A stretch of 64,000 bases of DNA from Gloeothece verrucosa PCC 7822 (GCF_000147335.1 NC_014501.1:3408300-3472299); one strand, 5' to 3'; shown: positions 29,190 through 38,142, counted from the first letter of the stretch. The notes: a model not told the origin generated them from the sequence alone. Made by a program: numbers and translations.

Positions 29190-29981
29190 ATGGCAAGCGA
29201 AAAATTGAAGCCCCAGAGGGATAAAGACCCCCTTTCTGAGTCATTATTACAACAGCCGATTGAAGAGAAAAAAGGATTATCAACTACCAGTATAGGGTTA
29301 TGGGTTCTTTGGGTAGTCTATGTTTATATTCTTTTGTTCTCGCCCACTGGTCAGATTATAGGAGGAGAACCGGTTTGGGCAATTCAACCTCACACGATAC
29401 AAGAAGCGCTAAACGAATCTACGAATTATTTTTTTATTTTGCCTTTTCTCAACGCATTAGGGATCAATGTAATGATTGCTCCTCTGGTGCATCCTGTCTC
29501 TCAAGGACTTTTTAACTTTGCTGAAGCTTGGATGTTAATGTTTCTGCCACTGATGTTAGCTGATCCGGCAGGAAGTAAGCTGCCTAAAGTGGGTTTGTGG
29601 GGTTTGGCAATGTTTCTCACGAATGTGTTTCTAATTCCCTATATGGCTTTGCGAAGTCCTTCTGTCTCGGACGTTCAGCTTTTACCCCATCACAAAGGTT
29701 TACTCGAGAGGTCATTGGGTTGGATCGCTATTACTGTGGCGGCTATATCTGTAGTATGGACATTGATCGCTTTTCCCGACTCGGGGAATCTTGCTCAAAG
29801 AGGACAATATTTTTTAGCTTTATTAAGCAGTGATCGTTTAACCATTGCTTTTGTGGTTGATATTGTGCTTTTCTGGGTTTTTCAAGTGATTCTCCTTGGT
29901 GCAGTCATCCCTGCTCCTCATAAATTTCGATGGCTTCGATTTGTGCCTTTTGGAGGGCTGGCGACTTGGTTAGTCATTTAG
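29190..29981 (+). CDS. Cyanobacterial multi-pass membrane protein of unknown function
   Basis: A 263-residue protein with a hydrophilic N-terminus (~1-30) and about six membrane helices (around 33-55, 78-100, 105-125, 135-155, 175-195 and 210-240). It probably forms one transcription unit with DUF1825. I do not recognise a named family with certainty; similar hypothetical proteins are common in cyanobacteria and photosynthetic eukaryotes. The stop codon is directly adjacent to that of the convergent TspO-like gene. Confidence 0.8.
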   Translation: MASEKLKPQRDKDPLSESLLQQPIEEKKGLSTTSIGLWVLWVVYVYILLFSPTGQIIGGEPVWAIQPHTIQEALNESTNYFFILPFLNALGINVMIAPLVHPVSQGLFNFAEAWMLMFLPLMLADPAGSKLPKVGLWGLAMFLTNVFLIPYMALRSPSVSDVQLLPHHKGLLERSLGWIAITVAAISVVWTLIAFPDSGNLAQRGQYFLALLSSDRLTIAFVVDIVLFWVFQVILLGAVIPAPHKFRWLRFVPFGGLATWLVI

Positions 29982-30800
29982 TCAGGAGTCATGAGTTACC
30001 TGTTGCTTTTCGCCGGTTGCCGGTTGCCTGTTGCCTGTTAACTGTTTACGCCGTTTGAGGGATGTACCAATGGCTAAAACCAGTAAAATGACTAATACCA
30101 CTGCAACTCCTGCTATAAAAATCTGATTTAAATTGCGAATGCCTATGGCGACTAACGCCCAGATAAATACTCCACCATAGGCTAAGTCTCTACGTTCCAG
30201 GGTAATGATGAGGGCAATAATTGTTCCTACCATCATCATGATCACCGTCCAAGCAACCGGATGCCCCCAGCCATTCCAGCCTGCACGATAGAGGATAATA
30301 GCCATATTCACAATAGTGGCTATACTAATCCAAGCAAAATAAATACTAATGGGAAAGTTTACCAACCATTTAAGTTGTCTAGAAACCGGCTTTTTAGCAA
30401 TTTTTAAATGCAGGTAGAGAGCTATTAACGATAATAAAATTCCCACCATAGCCACTCCTGAAAGAGCAAAGAGTTGATACTGAAATAGAAAAACCCAAAC
30501 TATTTGAGCTAGACTACTCAGAGTAATAAAATAACCCATTTGCTCAAGATGAGGCACATTTTTATTGGCCGGCAAAACTTGATAAATAGCTAAACTAATT
30601 AATCCTAAATAGATGAGTCCCCAAATGGCAAAAGCATAATTAGCGGGAATAATTAAAACTTCTTTAAAATAAGTATTAGAAATTGCGCCGATAGACAAGC
30701 CGTTAGGAGGAGATAAATTCGAGTAAACATTAACTCCAAAGGCTGCTAAAATAGCGGTAAAATTTGCCCATTGCCTAATAATATCGCGATCTAATTTCAT
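29982..30800 (-). CDS. TspO/MBR-related tryptophan-rich membrane protein
   Basis: A 272-residue protein with about eight membrane helices and tryptophans at helix ends (FAIWGLIYLGL, IVWVFLFQYQL), similar to proteins annotated as tryptophan-rich sensory protein. Classical TspO has five helices and ~160 residues, so this is the larger relative. TspO-like proteins bind tetrapyrroles and respond to stress, but this role is inferred here. The final ~20 residues (GNRQPATGEKQQVTHDS) are encoded by short tandem repeats of the intergenic type (TTGCCGG/TTGCCTG), so the reading frame has run into repeat DNA. Confidence 0.8.
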   Translation of the reverse strand: MKLDRDIIRQWANFTAILAAFGVNVYSNLSPPNGLSIGAISNTYFKEVLIIPANYAFAIWGLIYLGLISLAIYQVLPANKNVPHLEQMGYFITLSSLAQIVWVFLFQYQLFALSGVAMVGILLSLIALYLHLKIAKKPVSRQLKWLVNFPISIYFAWISIATIVNMAIILYRAGWNGWGHPVAWTVIMMMVGTIIALIITLERRDLAYGGVFIWALVAIGIRNLNQIFIAGVAVVLVILLVLAIGTSLKRRKQLTGNRQPATGEKQQVTHDS

Positions 30801-30842
30801 CTTTTTAAGAAATATAAATATGCTTGGAAAATTTCAGGGTTT

Positions 30843-30958
30843 TAAGTCATTGGACATCAATAAAGATTACGCTCATGAATCAATTTCAAATTCTCTAACT
30901 CGTCCTGAATTGCGTGATTATTCTTAACGGCTATAAATAATTAAAGTCCAACTACTTA
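30843..30958. mobile_element. MITE-like element, copy 3 (diverged)
   Basis: A 116-bp noncoding element. The left end TAAGTCATTGGACATCAATA and the reverse complement of the right end TAAGTAGTTGGACTTTAATT form imperfect terminal inverted repeats. Both match the ends of the elements at 45944-46073 and 60022-60205. It lies in the 322-bp gap 30801-31122, which otherwise holds only unremarkable sequence. It is bounded by TA dinucleotides, as expected for IS630/mariner-type insertion. Confidence 0.55.
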
Positions 30959-31122
30959 ATAACACATTTTACAACTATCTGCTGTTCTTGGTATCAGTCC
31001 AACTAGATACACCCAAAGACAGTAGCCCGACTTTAGGCTGAAGCAGAGATCGCTCCATTGATGGTTGCTGTTTTTGTAGTGGTTATGTAGTATGTCATTA
31101 GTAATAGTAGTATTTTTTACTT

Positions 31123-31341
31123 ATGGAAATAGCTACCATTAATAAACAAATGATCCGCAACTACCTCATTGCTATGACGGCGGTGATCGTTTCAAGCCTT
31201 GGGGTAGGAGAACTATTCTACAGTCCTACTAGACTAGCTAGACAAGAGAAGATCAACCAATATGCTCCTTATGTGGGTGCCACTGTGGTCAATTATGGCA
31301 AGAATTTTGTCACCGAGGAGCGCCCTGTTATTTCGCCTTAG
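31123..31341 (+). CDS. Small single-helix membrane protein, hypothetical
   Basis: A 72-residue frame with one likely membrane helix (NYLIAMTAVIVSSLGVGELF, ~12-31) and a soluble basic tail. There is no strong ribosome site ahead of the ATG. Its last 14 bases overlap the 3' end of the convergent PBP gene. The amino-acid composition looks protein-like, but I do not recognise a family, so it could still be a chance frame. Confidence 0.5.
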   Translation: MEIATINKQMIRNYLIAMTAVIVSSLGVGELFYSPTRLARQEKINQYAPYVGATVVNYGKNFVTEERPVISP

Positions 31342-33259
31342 GACGAGGGAAATTAGACGCGGCGGGAAAATCCATCACAGGTTCATTGTTAAGAGCTTGT
31401 AGCATAAAATTCTTCCAGATGGGAGCCGCAAAACCTCCACCGGTTACCCCTTTTCCTAAAGGACGGTTAGCATCATCTCCGATCCAGACAGCCGTTGCTA
31501 ACTGAGGAACATAACCCACAAACCAGACATTGCGCTCATTATCGGTTGTTCCGGTTTTACCGGCTGCGGGACGACCAATATTAGCGGCTGTGCCGGTTCC
31601 ACCGGCAATAACTCCTTTTAAAACACTGGTGAGAGAGGCTGCCGCCCAAGGGTCTAGCACCAGTTGCGGTTTAGGAGTATTATCGAGCAAGACATTGCCT
31701 CGGCTATCGGTGATGCGAGCAATAATAGTAGTATTAGATTGCCAACCATTACTGGCAAAGGTTGCATAAGCACCGGCCATTTCTAAAGGCGTAACCCCAA
31801 TCGCGCCCAAAGGTAGAGAAGTAACTGCTTGTAAGGGGCTTTTTATGCCCAAGGTGCGACAGGTTTCAATAATTTTGCTCGTGCCGACTTTATTGCCCAC
31901 AATAACCGCAGGAACGTTGCGAGATTGGGCTAAAGCGGTGCGAATCGACATGGCACCAGAATAGCCACCGCCGTAGTTTTTCGGCGTATACCAGCCGCTT
32001 CCATCTCGGAAGCTGATCGGACCATCTACCACGACGGAATCAGGGGTATATTTGCCACTGGCAAACGCTGTGTAATACACATAGGGTTTAAAAGTCGATC
32101 CAGGCGGACGGTGAGATTGAATCGCGCGATTTAACTGGCTTTTCTTGTAATCCACTCCCCCGACGATCGCTTTAATGAAGTGAGTTCTCGGATCAACTGA
32201 TACTAGAGCCACTTGTAACTCTCGGGTATACAAGCCGCGTCCTCTAAGAACATTATAAGCATTTTGTACGGTTTCTTCTGCCGCTTTTTGGACTCTATAA
32301 TCTACGGTCGTTTGGACTCGCATTCCCCCTTTAATGACTGTCTCTTTGCCGAAGCGTTCATTTAACTCTTGAATAACTGTATCGGTCACATAAGGTAGTT
32401 TACTGCCGCGCCAAGAGGTGGGTTTTCCCACTTTTAAAGCTTGTTTTTTGGCTTTTTGCCCTTCTTCTTTGGTGATCCATCCGAGTTCTACCATTCGGTC
32501 TAATACCATTTCCTGACGTTTTTTCGCCTCTTTGTAGTTGATAAAGGGGCTATAGGATTCAGGGGCTTGGATCAGGCCGGCCATCATGGCTGATTCAGCC
32601 AGATTGAGTTTAGACGCGGGTTTATTAAAATAACTTTCGGCGGCGGTTTGTACGCCATAATTATTGTGACCCCAATAAATATTATTGAGGTACATTTCTA
32701 GAATTTCATCTTTTTTAAAAACTTGTTCTACACGGATCGCTAATACGGTTTCTGCAAGTTTGCGGCTGACGGTCCGTTGATGGGAAAGAAAAATATTTTT
32801 AACTAACTGCATTGTCAGGGTTGAAGCGCCTTCTACCACTTCTCCATTTTTTAAGTTAGCTAAAATTGCCCGACCAATACTATTGGGATTGATCCCTTTG
32901 TGGATATAGAAGTGGCTATCCTCAATCGCCATTACAGCGCGTTTCATTTCTGGAGAAACTTCATTAAGTTTAATCACTTTGCGGTTTGCTTCTCCGTGAA
33001 GACTACTGAGGACGGTTCCTTTCATATCATAGATATAACTGGTTTCCGTTGGTACGTAGTCTTTTAATACTCTAACATCTGGGAGATTGCGAAAGCTTAT
33101 GGCTAGACCCACCAGTCCTCCAGCTACCACCGAACTTGCGATCATGGTAAATCCCAGAACCGTTCCTCCTGCTATTTTAAACACACCTTGTTTAAATTGG
33201 GAACTTGGGGAAACCGGTTGTTCCTTTTTTTGTTTTTGTCCAATGGCGCTAGACGACAC
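31328..33259 (-). CDS. Class A penicillin-binding protein (bifunctional peptidoglycan synthase, PBP1A type)
   Basis: A 643-residue envelope enzyme that polymerises glycan strands and cross-links peptides in the periplasm. It starts at GTG. After a cytoplasmic tail and one membrane helix (~30-55), the GT51 glycosyltransferase domain has catalytic Glu113 in AIEDSHFY and the EGASTLTMQLVKN motif. The transpeptidase domain has Ser388 and Lys391 (STFK), SRN at 446-448 and KTG at 568-570. All catalytic motifs are intact and the length fits the short cyanobacterial PBP1 group. Confidence 0.95.
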   Translation of the reverse strand: MSSSAIGQKQKKEQPVSPSSQFKQGVFKIAGGTVLGFTMIASSVVAGGLVGLAISFRNLPDVRVLKDYVPTETSYIYDMKGTVLSSLHGEANRKVIKLNEVSPEMKRAVMAIEDSHFYIHKGINPNSIGRAILANLKNGEVVEGASTLTMQLVKNIFLSHQRTVSRKLAETVLAIRVEQVFKKDEILEMYLNNIYWGHNNYGVQTAAESYFNKPASKLNLAESAMMAGLIQAPESYSPFINYKEAKKRQEMVLDRMVELGWITKEEGQKAKKQALKVGKPTSWRGSKLPYVTDTVIQELNERFGKETVIKGGMRVQTTVDYRVQKAAEETVQNAYNVLRGRGLYTRELQVALVSVDPRTHFIKAIVGGVDYKKSQLNRAIQSHRPPGSTFKPYVYYTAFASGKYTPDSVVVDGPISFRDGSGWYTPKNYGGGYSGAMSIRTALAQSRNVPAVIVGNKVGTSKIIETCRTLGIKSPLQAVTSLPLGAIGVTPLEMAGAYATFASNGWQSNTTIIARITDSRGNVLLDNTPKPQLVLDPWAAASLTSVLKGVIAGGTGTAANIGRPAAGKTGTTDNERNVWFVGYVPQLATAVWIGDDANRPLGKGVTGGGFAAPIWKNFMLQALNNEPVMDFPAASNFPRPKAK

Positions 33260-33528
33260 GGCGATGTTACTTCCTCACTCCAAAAGGTTAAAACCGATCT
33301 ATTGGCATTAATCGGTTAGTTGTATTTTAGGATTGATTAGTAGCTTACTAGAATTTGGCCAAGAGTCAAGCCCCTAATCACATTCTATTATTACCTCTTT
33401 TTTTGCCAAATGGTAGTGATTCTCGAAAGCTAACGCGATCTAAGGAAGGTTTGACCCGAGAAAAAATTAGGGGAAAAAGCGATGGACAGCCCTTTTCCCC
33501 TTGGGTTTAATGGTAATCTCGAGCGAGA

Positions 33529-33705
33529 TTAGCCTTCTTCTTGAGACAGTTGACGCTCGATGGTTTCAATGGAGGCGTTTAGTCCGGCTAATCTGGCTTC
33601 GAGGTCATCTCGTATGCCTTTAAGAAACTTAAGCTTACGTTCTTGATAAGTTTTCCGAGATATGGATTCATTGGTGCAGCAAGGATTGCCAAAAAAGGGA
33701 AACAT
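33529..33705 (-). CDS. Small conserved-looking protein (58 aa)
   Basis: A short frame of 58 residues opening MFPFFGNPCC, then a basic, helical stretch with a heptad-like pattern (RKLKFLKGIRDDLEARLAGL and IETIERQL) and an acidic end. The charge pattern and amphipathic helix look like a real protein, unlike the competing frame at 33588-33788. No clear ribosome site is visible. It sits alone between the PBP and the M48 protease on the same strand. Function is unknown. Confidence 0.6.
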   Translation of the reverse strand: MFPFFGNPCCTNESISRKTYQERKLKFLKGIRDDLEARLAGLNASIETIERQLSQEEG

Positions 33706-33815
33706 AATCGTTCATCCAAATAGCATCTTCTTAGATCTTTACAAATTTTTTCGGGAATTGCCGAGAACCTTTTAGCTATTTGTGGCACAGTTAGGCACTA
33801 GGCGGCTCAAATTTT

Positions 33816-34787
33816 TTATTCAGGAGAGTTTTCGGATTTAACTCGTTCTATTTCTGCTTGTAGTTCTTCTATTTGTCGCCGTAAGGTTTCTACTTCGCTG
33901 TTATCGGGTTGGGTTTCTACAGGAGTTGTGGTGTTGGTTTGTGAGCGAGCATAATTGCCTTGACGGATCTGATAATATTGTTCTGATTGTGCCCATTGTC
34001 GCAAATAGTGTACTCGTTCTACTGCAAAGGGATGGGTAAGAAACCTGCCTTGACCTCCGTTATAGATCAGAAATTTATACAGTTGATTTAAGCTATCTTG
34101 ATCTAAGTTCTGATATTCATCGGCTTGGCGAATAAATTCTTCGAGACTACACTCAGAGCCATATTTTTGAGTGCCTCCGGCGAGTTTCATCATGGTTCTC
34201 ATGATGGGGTTAAGGTCGTCCATCACCAGCAAAGCGGCTCGATCGGCGGATAATTCGGCTTTGCGCCGCCATTCATAGAAGGCATAAATCATGCCGGTGG
34301 TGATTAATTTTCCTAGTCCCAGGGTTAAATCTCCTAACATAGAAGCGGCTCCCATTACCCATAAGGCCATCTGTGTCAATAGGCTATGGTCACATTTGAT
34401 ATGCCCTAATTCATGAGCTAAAACGGTGCGGATTTCATCTTCTTGCAGTAAATCCAGTAAAGCTGTGTCAATGACAATATAAGGCCGTTCATTGCCGAGA
34501 GAATAGGCGTTAACATAGGGGCTTTGACCCACATAGAGAATGGGTTCCGGCGCAATATCTAAATCTTTAATACAGTCAGTATAGATTCCGTAAAGGGTAG
34601 GGTATTGGCGGGAAGTGACTTTGATGTTGTTACCCAACAAAAAAATGTGTTGAGGACGTTCGTAAAGATATTGAGAAAAGCTTTTGGCTAAAATATCAAA
34701 GCCCGGAAGACTCCGCAAGCTGGCTTCGGCTTGTTGATCTAGGGGATGTCTAAAGGCATTGCTTGAAATTCCGGTGTAGGTAGGCAT
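33816..34787 (-). CDS. M48 family metallopeptidase
   Basis: A 323-residue zinc protease with ligands His125 and His129 in VLAHELGHI and Glu178 in KAELSADRAAL. Membrane character is weak (one segment at ~140-170). The C-terminus after ~280 is polar with a coiled coil (VETLRRQIEELQAEIERV), probably for oligomerisation. It is only distantly related to the TPR-M48 protein at 16370-18358. Substrates are unknown; M48 members often handle misfolded membrane or envelope proteins. Confidence 0.93.
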   Translation of the reverse strand: MPTYTGISSNAFRHPLDQQAEASLRSLPGFDILAKSFSQYLYERPQHIFLLGNNIKVTSRQYPTLYGIYTDCIKDLDIAPEPILYVGQSPYVNAYSLGNERPYIVIDTALLDLLQEDEIRTVLAHELGHIKCDHSLLTQMALWVMGAASMLGDLTLGLGKLITTGMIYAFYEWRRKAELSADRAALLVMDDLNPIMRTMMKLAGGTQKYGSECSLEEFIRQADEYQNLDQDSLNQLYKFLIYNGGQGRFLTHPFAVERVHYLRQWAQSEQYYQIRQGNYARSQTNTTTPVETQPDNSEVETLRRQIEELQAEIERVKSENSPE

Positions 34788-34891
34788 GGAGGTTAAAATC
34801 TCTGGCCAGTCGAATTTAATCCTATTTTTGATCTAGGACTTTTGATTTTAATATACCTACCTGATCAGCTTAGGTTGAACGTCTGTTTGTT

Positions 34892-35182
34892 TTAATCTTG
34901 TTGGGAATCTTCCTCCTGTGGCCATAAGATTTTTAAAGCCATGACAGCAAAACCAATGGCGGCGAGCGCTTTTAACACTTTGGTGGGTAATAGTTGAGCC
35001 ATACTTCCCCCGGCAATCACGCCTAAAAAACTGGCTAATATTAAAGCGGTGATGCTTCCTACAAAAACAGCACGAGGGGATTTCGCACTGCCTCCTAGGG
35101 CGATGGCCGCTAATTGACTTTTATCGCCAATTTCGGCTAAAAATACGGTGATAAAACTTAGTCCAAAAAGTTGCCAATCCAT
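34892..35182 (-). CDS. TMEM165/GDT1 family half-protein (manganese exporter subunit)
   Basis: A 96-residue membrane protein with three helices and one copy of the family motif, EIGDKSQLAA. Known TMEM165/GDT1 exporters (for example Mnx in Synechocystis) have two such units in one chain. This half-length gene lies 27 bp downstream of a second half-length gene with the EMGDKTQLAT motif, so the two proteins probably pair. The likely role is manganese (possibly calcium) export from the cytoplasm. Confidence 0.9.
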   Translation of the reverse strand: MDWQLFGLSFITVFLAEIGDKSQLAAIALGGSAKSPRAVFVGSITALILASFLGVIAGGSMAQLLPTKVLKALAAIGFAVMALKILWPQEEDSQQD

Positions 35183-35209
35183 TTTTTTTTAGAAAAATTT
35201 ACAATAATT

Positions 35210-35620
35210 TTAAGAGGCTAATACGTCGCCCATCAGCAAACCGGTAATCACCAGTAAGAGGATAGCGACGGCAAAATCTAGAGTTTTTGGGGATAAGCGT
35301 CTGGAGATCCAGTATCCGATCACCACTCCTAATAAACTGGTCCCTATTAAGGCGGTAGCCGCACCGGCAAACACCATCCAAGGAGACTGGGATTGTGCGC
35401 TCATTAATAGCGTAGCTAGTTGGGTTTTGTCTCCCATCTCAGCCAAAAAAATCGTTAGAAATGTTGAACTAAATACTGAAAAGAAACTCCATGAAGGCTC
35501 ACTTTTGTCTTTTGTCTGATGGGCAGTAGTTAATGCGGCTTGGGTTGGTTCGGTTTTAGGGGTCCCTGAAAACTGAGACAGTTCTTGGGGTTTGCCGATA
35601 CGAGGCTGAGTTGCTGTCAT
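35210..35620 (-). CDS. TMEM165/GDT1 family half-protein with N-terminal extension
   Basis: A 136-residue partner of the gene at 34892-35182. After a polar N-terminus of ~45 residues come three membrane helices with the motif FLAEMGDKTQLATLL. An ATG at 35618-35620 and a GTG six bases upstream are both possible starts; I prefer the ATG. The two genes are co-directional and closely spaced, consistent with a heteromeric manganese exporter. Confidence 0.9.
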   Translation of the reverse strand: MTATQPRIGKPQELSQFSGTPKTEPTQAALTTAHQTKDKSEPSWSFFSVFSSTFLTIFLAEMGDKTQLATLLMSAQSQSPWMVFAGAATALIGTSLLGVVIGYWISRRLSPKTLDFAVAILLLVITGLLMGDVLAS

Positions 35621-35777
35621 TGGCACTTCTAACTAAGCTAAGTTTTCATAATTCTATCATTTTTTGTGCCGACTTCCAACAGAGCTTAGACGGAGTTGAT
35701 GATTGGTAAAATTTCTAGACGACAAACTATAGCGAAGGGCACAGCTAAGTCGAGAGCCGCTCTTTCCTTGTCAATTG

Positions 35778-36125
35778 TTAAGCTAGGGATTGATTATAGC
35801 GATCCATTTCCGCACTGTCTGCTCCATAGACAGCCTCTATCTGCTCCTGACAGCACTCTATGGCAAATTCATTAAATTCCTCGCCACAGACTCCATACAT
35901 CCGCTCAAAGTTGTCGGGGGTGACACGACAGAATATCGGGCGCTGTTCATAAATTTTACATTCTCGAGTCTCATGGTCAAAATGTATACACCATCCTCCT
36001 TCCCCCACCAGGCTTAGATAATGGTTTAATTCCTCTGGAGATAAATACTCATCTAATTCTGGACGCTCCTCCGGAGCCAGATGACAGCAAGCCCCACACT
36101 GTTTTACACATCGCCAAGTTGCCAT
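35778..36125 (-). CDS. YkgJ family cysteine-cluster protein
   Basis: A 115-residue protein with the CxxCGACC pattern at the N-terminus (CVKQCGACCHLAPEE), a central CKIYEQRPIFCR segment and further cysteines (CGEEF, CCQEQ). These match the YkgJ family, thought to bind a zinc ion or an iron-sulfur cluster. The cellular role is unknown. It is divergent from psb30. Confidence 0.9.
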   Translation of the reverse strand: MATWRCVKQCGACCHLAPEERPELDEYLSPEELNHYLSLVGEGGWCIHFDHETRECKIYEQRPIFCRVTPDNFERMYGVCGEEFNEFAIECCQEQIEAVYGADSAEMDRYNQSLA

Positions 36126-36271
36126 AAGTTAAGCCGCTCCCTATTTTTGTAACAATTCTTTATATATTTTTGTAACTTTACTGAGAATTAGGTTCTCGTT
36201 CCCAGGTATTATATACAATGGTTTTTTTGGTGTTTAGCCTTTTTATTGACGGGGCACAGTTAGGAGAATAT

Positions 36272-36388
36272 ATGTATTTATTCGCACTCAATTTAGAACC
36301 TATTTTTCAATTGACCTTTGTATCCTTGATTATGCTTGCCGGTCCGGCAGTCATCTTTTTGTTAGCTTTTCGCAATGGCGATTTGTAA
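36272..36388 (+). CDS. psb30: Photosystem II protein Psb30 (Ycf12)
   Basis: A 38-residue single-helix membrane protein. The core [10 protein letters not shown], a hydrophobic helix, and [16 protein letters not shown] match the Psb30/Ycf12 consensus (NLEVIxQLT ... GPLVIxLLxxRxGNL). Psb30 sits at the edge of the photosystem II reaction centre near cytochrome b559 and PsbJ. AGGAG at 36262-36266 lies six bases before the ATG. A strong terminator follows at 36417-36442, so it is a single-gene transcript. Confidence 0.92.
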   Translation: MYLFALNLEPIFQLTFVSLIMLAGPAVIFLLAFRNGDL

Positions 36389-36416
36389 AAAGGCCATATA
36401 TTACTAAGTCTATCTT

Positions 36417-36442
36417 ACCCTCCTGGGCTCAGGGGGGTTTTT
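36417..36442 (+). terminator. Rho-independent terminator of psb30
   Basis: ACCCTCCTG (36417-36425) pairs with CAGGGGGGT (36430-36438), including one G-T pair, across a GGCT loop, and a run of five T follows. It is 28 bp after the psb30 stop codon. Confidence 0.85.
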
Positions 36443-36620
36443 GCTAACCGTTAAGGGGGAATAAAAAGTAGGGAAAAAAAGGAAAGGTTCAGGGGGAAAG
36501 CCCAAAAATGTGTTAATATAAGCAAAAAAGATGATCAATAGTTTGCCGGCTGGAAAACTTGTTCAAATTGTAGTGCGATTAAAAAAAGTTGATCTCTTTG
36601 ACAAGAGTTTATAGTTATGA

Positions 36621-37193
36621 ATGTGGTCTGATCTTAGAGCGATTAAATCTTCTATGAACGAATTAAGCGGCGAAAATCAACCCCTATTGTCTCACGAACA
36701 AAATGCTATTATCTCTCAAAGTAAAGATCCTCTAAGGGAAAGCATCGAGAATTTAGGATTAAGACAAATTCAGCGTCACGTATTTTTGTGTAGCGATCAA
36801 ACTAAACCTAAATGTTGTCCTAAACTCGTTGGCTTAGAAGCTTGGGAATATCTCAAAGGTCGCTTAAAAGAACTTAAGCTAGATCAGCCGACAGAAGATA
36901 ATCCTAGCTGTATTTTCCGTACCAAAGCCAATTGTTTAAGAGTTTGTACGGACGGACCAATTTTATTGGTTTATCCGGATGGTGTTTGGTATCGCCACGC
37001 CACCCCAGAAGTAATTGAGAGAATTATCCAAGAACATCTAATTGGTAATAAAATAGTAGAAGAGTATGCCTTTCTAACTCATGCTTTGCCAGAGACAAGC
37101 TCCGAGTTAGAGCCTAGCTCAATTTCTTGGGAATTGAGCCACCCAACCCAAACCCCACTAACAACAGAAATAGTACCCGAAGCGACACAATAA
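36621..37193 (+). CDS. Thioredoxin-like [2Fe-2S] ferredoxin domain protein
   Basis: A 190-residue protein. The domain (~50-155) opens [15 protein letters not shown] and has later cysteines in [21 protein letters not shown], the arrangement of thioredoxin-fold 2Fe-2S ferredoxins of the (2Fe-2S) ferredoxin domain family in cyanobacteria. It probably transfers electrons in the cytosol; the partner is unknown. A second ATG at 36654 could be the start, as neither site has a good ribosome-binding sequence. The N- and C-terminal tails are polar and variable. Confidence 0.87.
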   Translation: MWSDLRAIKSSMNELSGENQPLLSHEQNAIISQSKDPLRESIENLGLRQIQRHVFLCSDQTKPKCCPKLVGLEAWEYLKGRLKELKLDQPTEDNPSCIFRTKANCLRVCTDGPILLVYPDGVWYRHATPEVIERIIQEHLIGNKIVEEYAFLTHALPETSSELEPSSISWELSHPTQTPLTTEIVPEATQ

Positions 37194-37363
37194 ACTTTTA
37201 TGAGATTTTAGAGCATAAATCTTATTCAATGAATTACCCTATTGTTAGCTTCTTTACAGAATCAAGTTCCCTATTCTGTTTGGCATCTGTGGCTTAGGGA
37301 TAAAATAGAAAGACATTAAGCTTAACCAACGTTAACCCGACACTCGGATAATAAGTATTGCAG

Positions 37364-38002
37364 ATGAAAGACAACACCAGCAAAGAAGGCAAAAAACTAT
37401 TGCTTATAGATGATGACCCCAACTTAATATTGTTAGTAAAAGATTATTTAGAGTTTAGAGGCTACGAAGTGATCACGGCTGAAAATGGCCGAGAAGCTCT
37501 CGACATTTTAGAGCAGCAGCAGATTCCTGACATGATTATCTGTGATGTGATGATGCCAGAAATGGATGGTTATGCTTTTGTCGAAAAGCTAAGAGATGAT
37601 GCCCGCACCAGTTGGATTCCCTTTTTATTTCTTTCGGCCAAAGGTCAAAGCCAAGATCGCATTAAGGGGCTAAGAACAGGAGCCGATGTATATATGATCA
37701 AGCCTTTTGAACCTGAAGAACTGGTTGCCCAAGTAGAGGCTTGTCTGAGTCGAGTAGTTCCGCCATCACTTTCAACGACGAGTGGTCCAACCATTCAAGT
37801 CCCGAGTCATGTAGAATTAACCCCCACTGAATTAAAAGTTATTCAATTAGTGGCCCAAGGAATGGCTAACCGGGACATTGCTGACAAACTCAACGTTAGC
37901 CAGCGCACCATCGAAAGCCATGTTTCTAATATGCTTAACAAAACCAATCTTCATAACCGAACCGAGTTAGCCCGTTGGGCAATTGAAAGTAAGATGGCTT
38001 AA
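37364..38002 (+). CDS. NarL/LuxR-type response regulator (Ycf29-like)
   Basis: A 212-residue transcription regulator from the ATG at 37364 (a TTG lies six bases upstream). The receiver has acidic residues IDDD, phospho-acceptor Asp61 in ICDVMMPEMDG and a KPF lysine. The C-terminal LuxR helix-turn-helix is LTPTELKVIQLVAQGMANRDIADKLN then VSQRTIESHVSNML. The spacing and wording of the receiver resemble the cyanobacterial/plastid Ycf29 group, but I am not certain of orthology. No kinase is adjacent. Confidence 0.9.
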   Translation: MKDNTSKEGKKLLLIDDDPNLILLVKDYLEFRGYEVITAENGREALDILEQQQIPDMIICDVMMPEMDGYAFVEKLRDDARTSWIPFLFLSAKGQSQDRIKGLRTGADVYMIKPFEPEELVAQVEACLSRVVPPSLSTTSGPTIQVPSHVELTPTELKVIQLVAQGMANRDIADKLNVSQRTIESHVSNMLNKTNLHNRTELARWAIESKMA

Positions 38003-38024
38003 AATTTTGCCAATATTAAAGGTG

Positions 38025-38074
38025 ATTGGACATCAACTTGTGATATACTCTATATGAGTTATGTCCAATTTTTT
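38025..38074 (+). terminator. Stem-loop with T run after the response regulator
   Basis: ATTGGACAT (38025-38033) pairs with ATGTCCAAT (38061-38069) and, after a one-base bulge, AACT pairs with AGTT (38035-38038 with 38057-38060). Six T residues end the structure. It is probably the terminator of the regulator gene. The core ATTGGACATCAA also equals the end of the MITE at 30843, so it may derive from a decayed element. Confidence 0.6.
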
Positions 38075-38142
38075 AAAAACGTTGAAAAAAAAGTCATAAA
38101 TTTTGTTCTAAAAGAGGCAAAATTTGTTATTCTAGCAATAGT

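Noticed and set aside
33588-33788. 66-codon minus-strand frame between PBP and M48
   Set aside because: The overlapping 58-codon frame at 33529-33705 has far better protein character.
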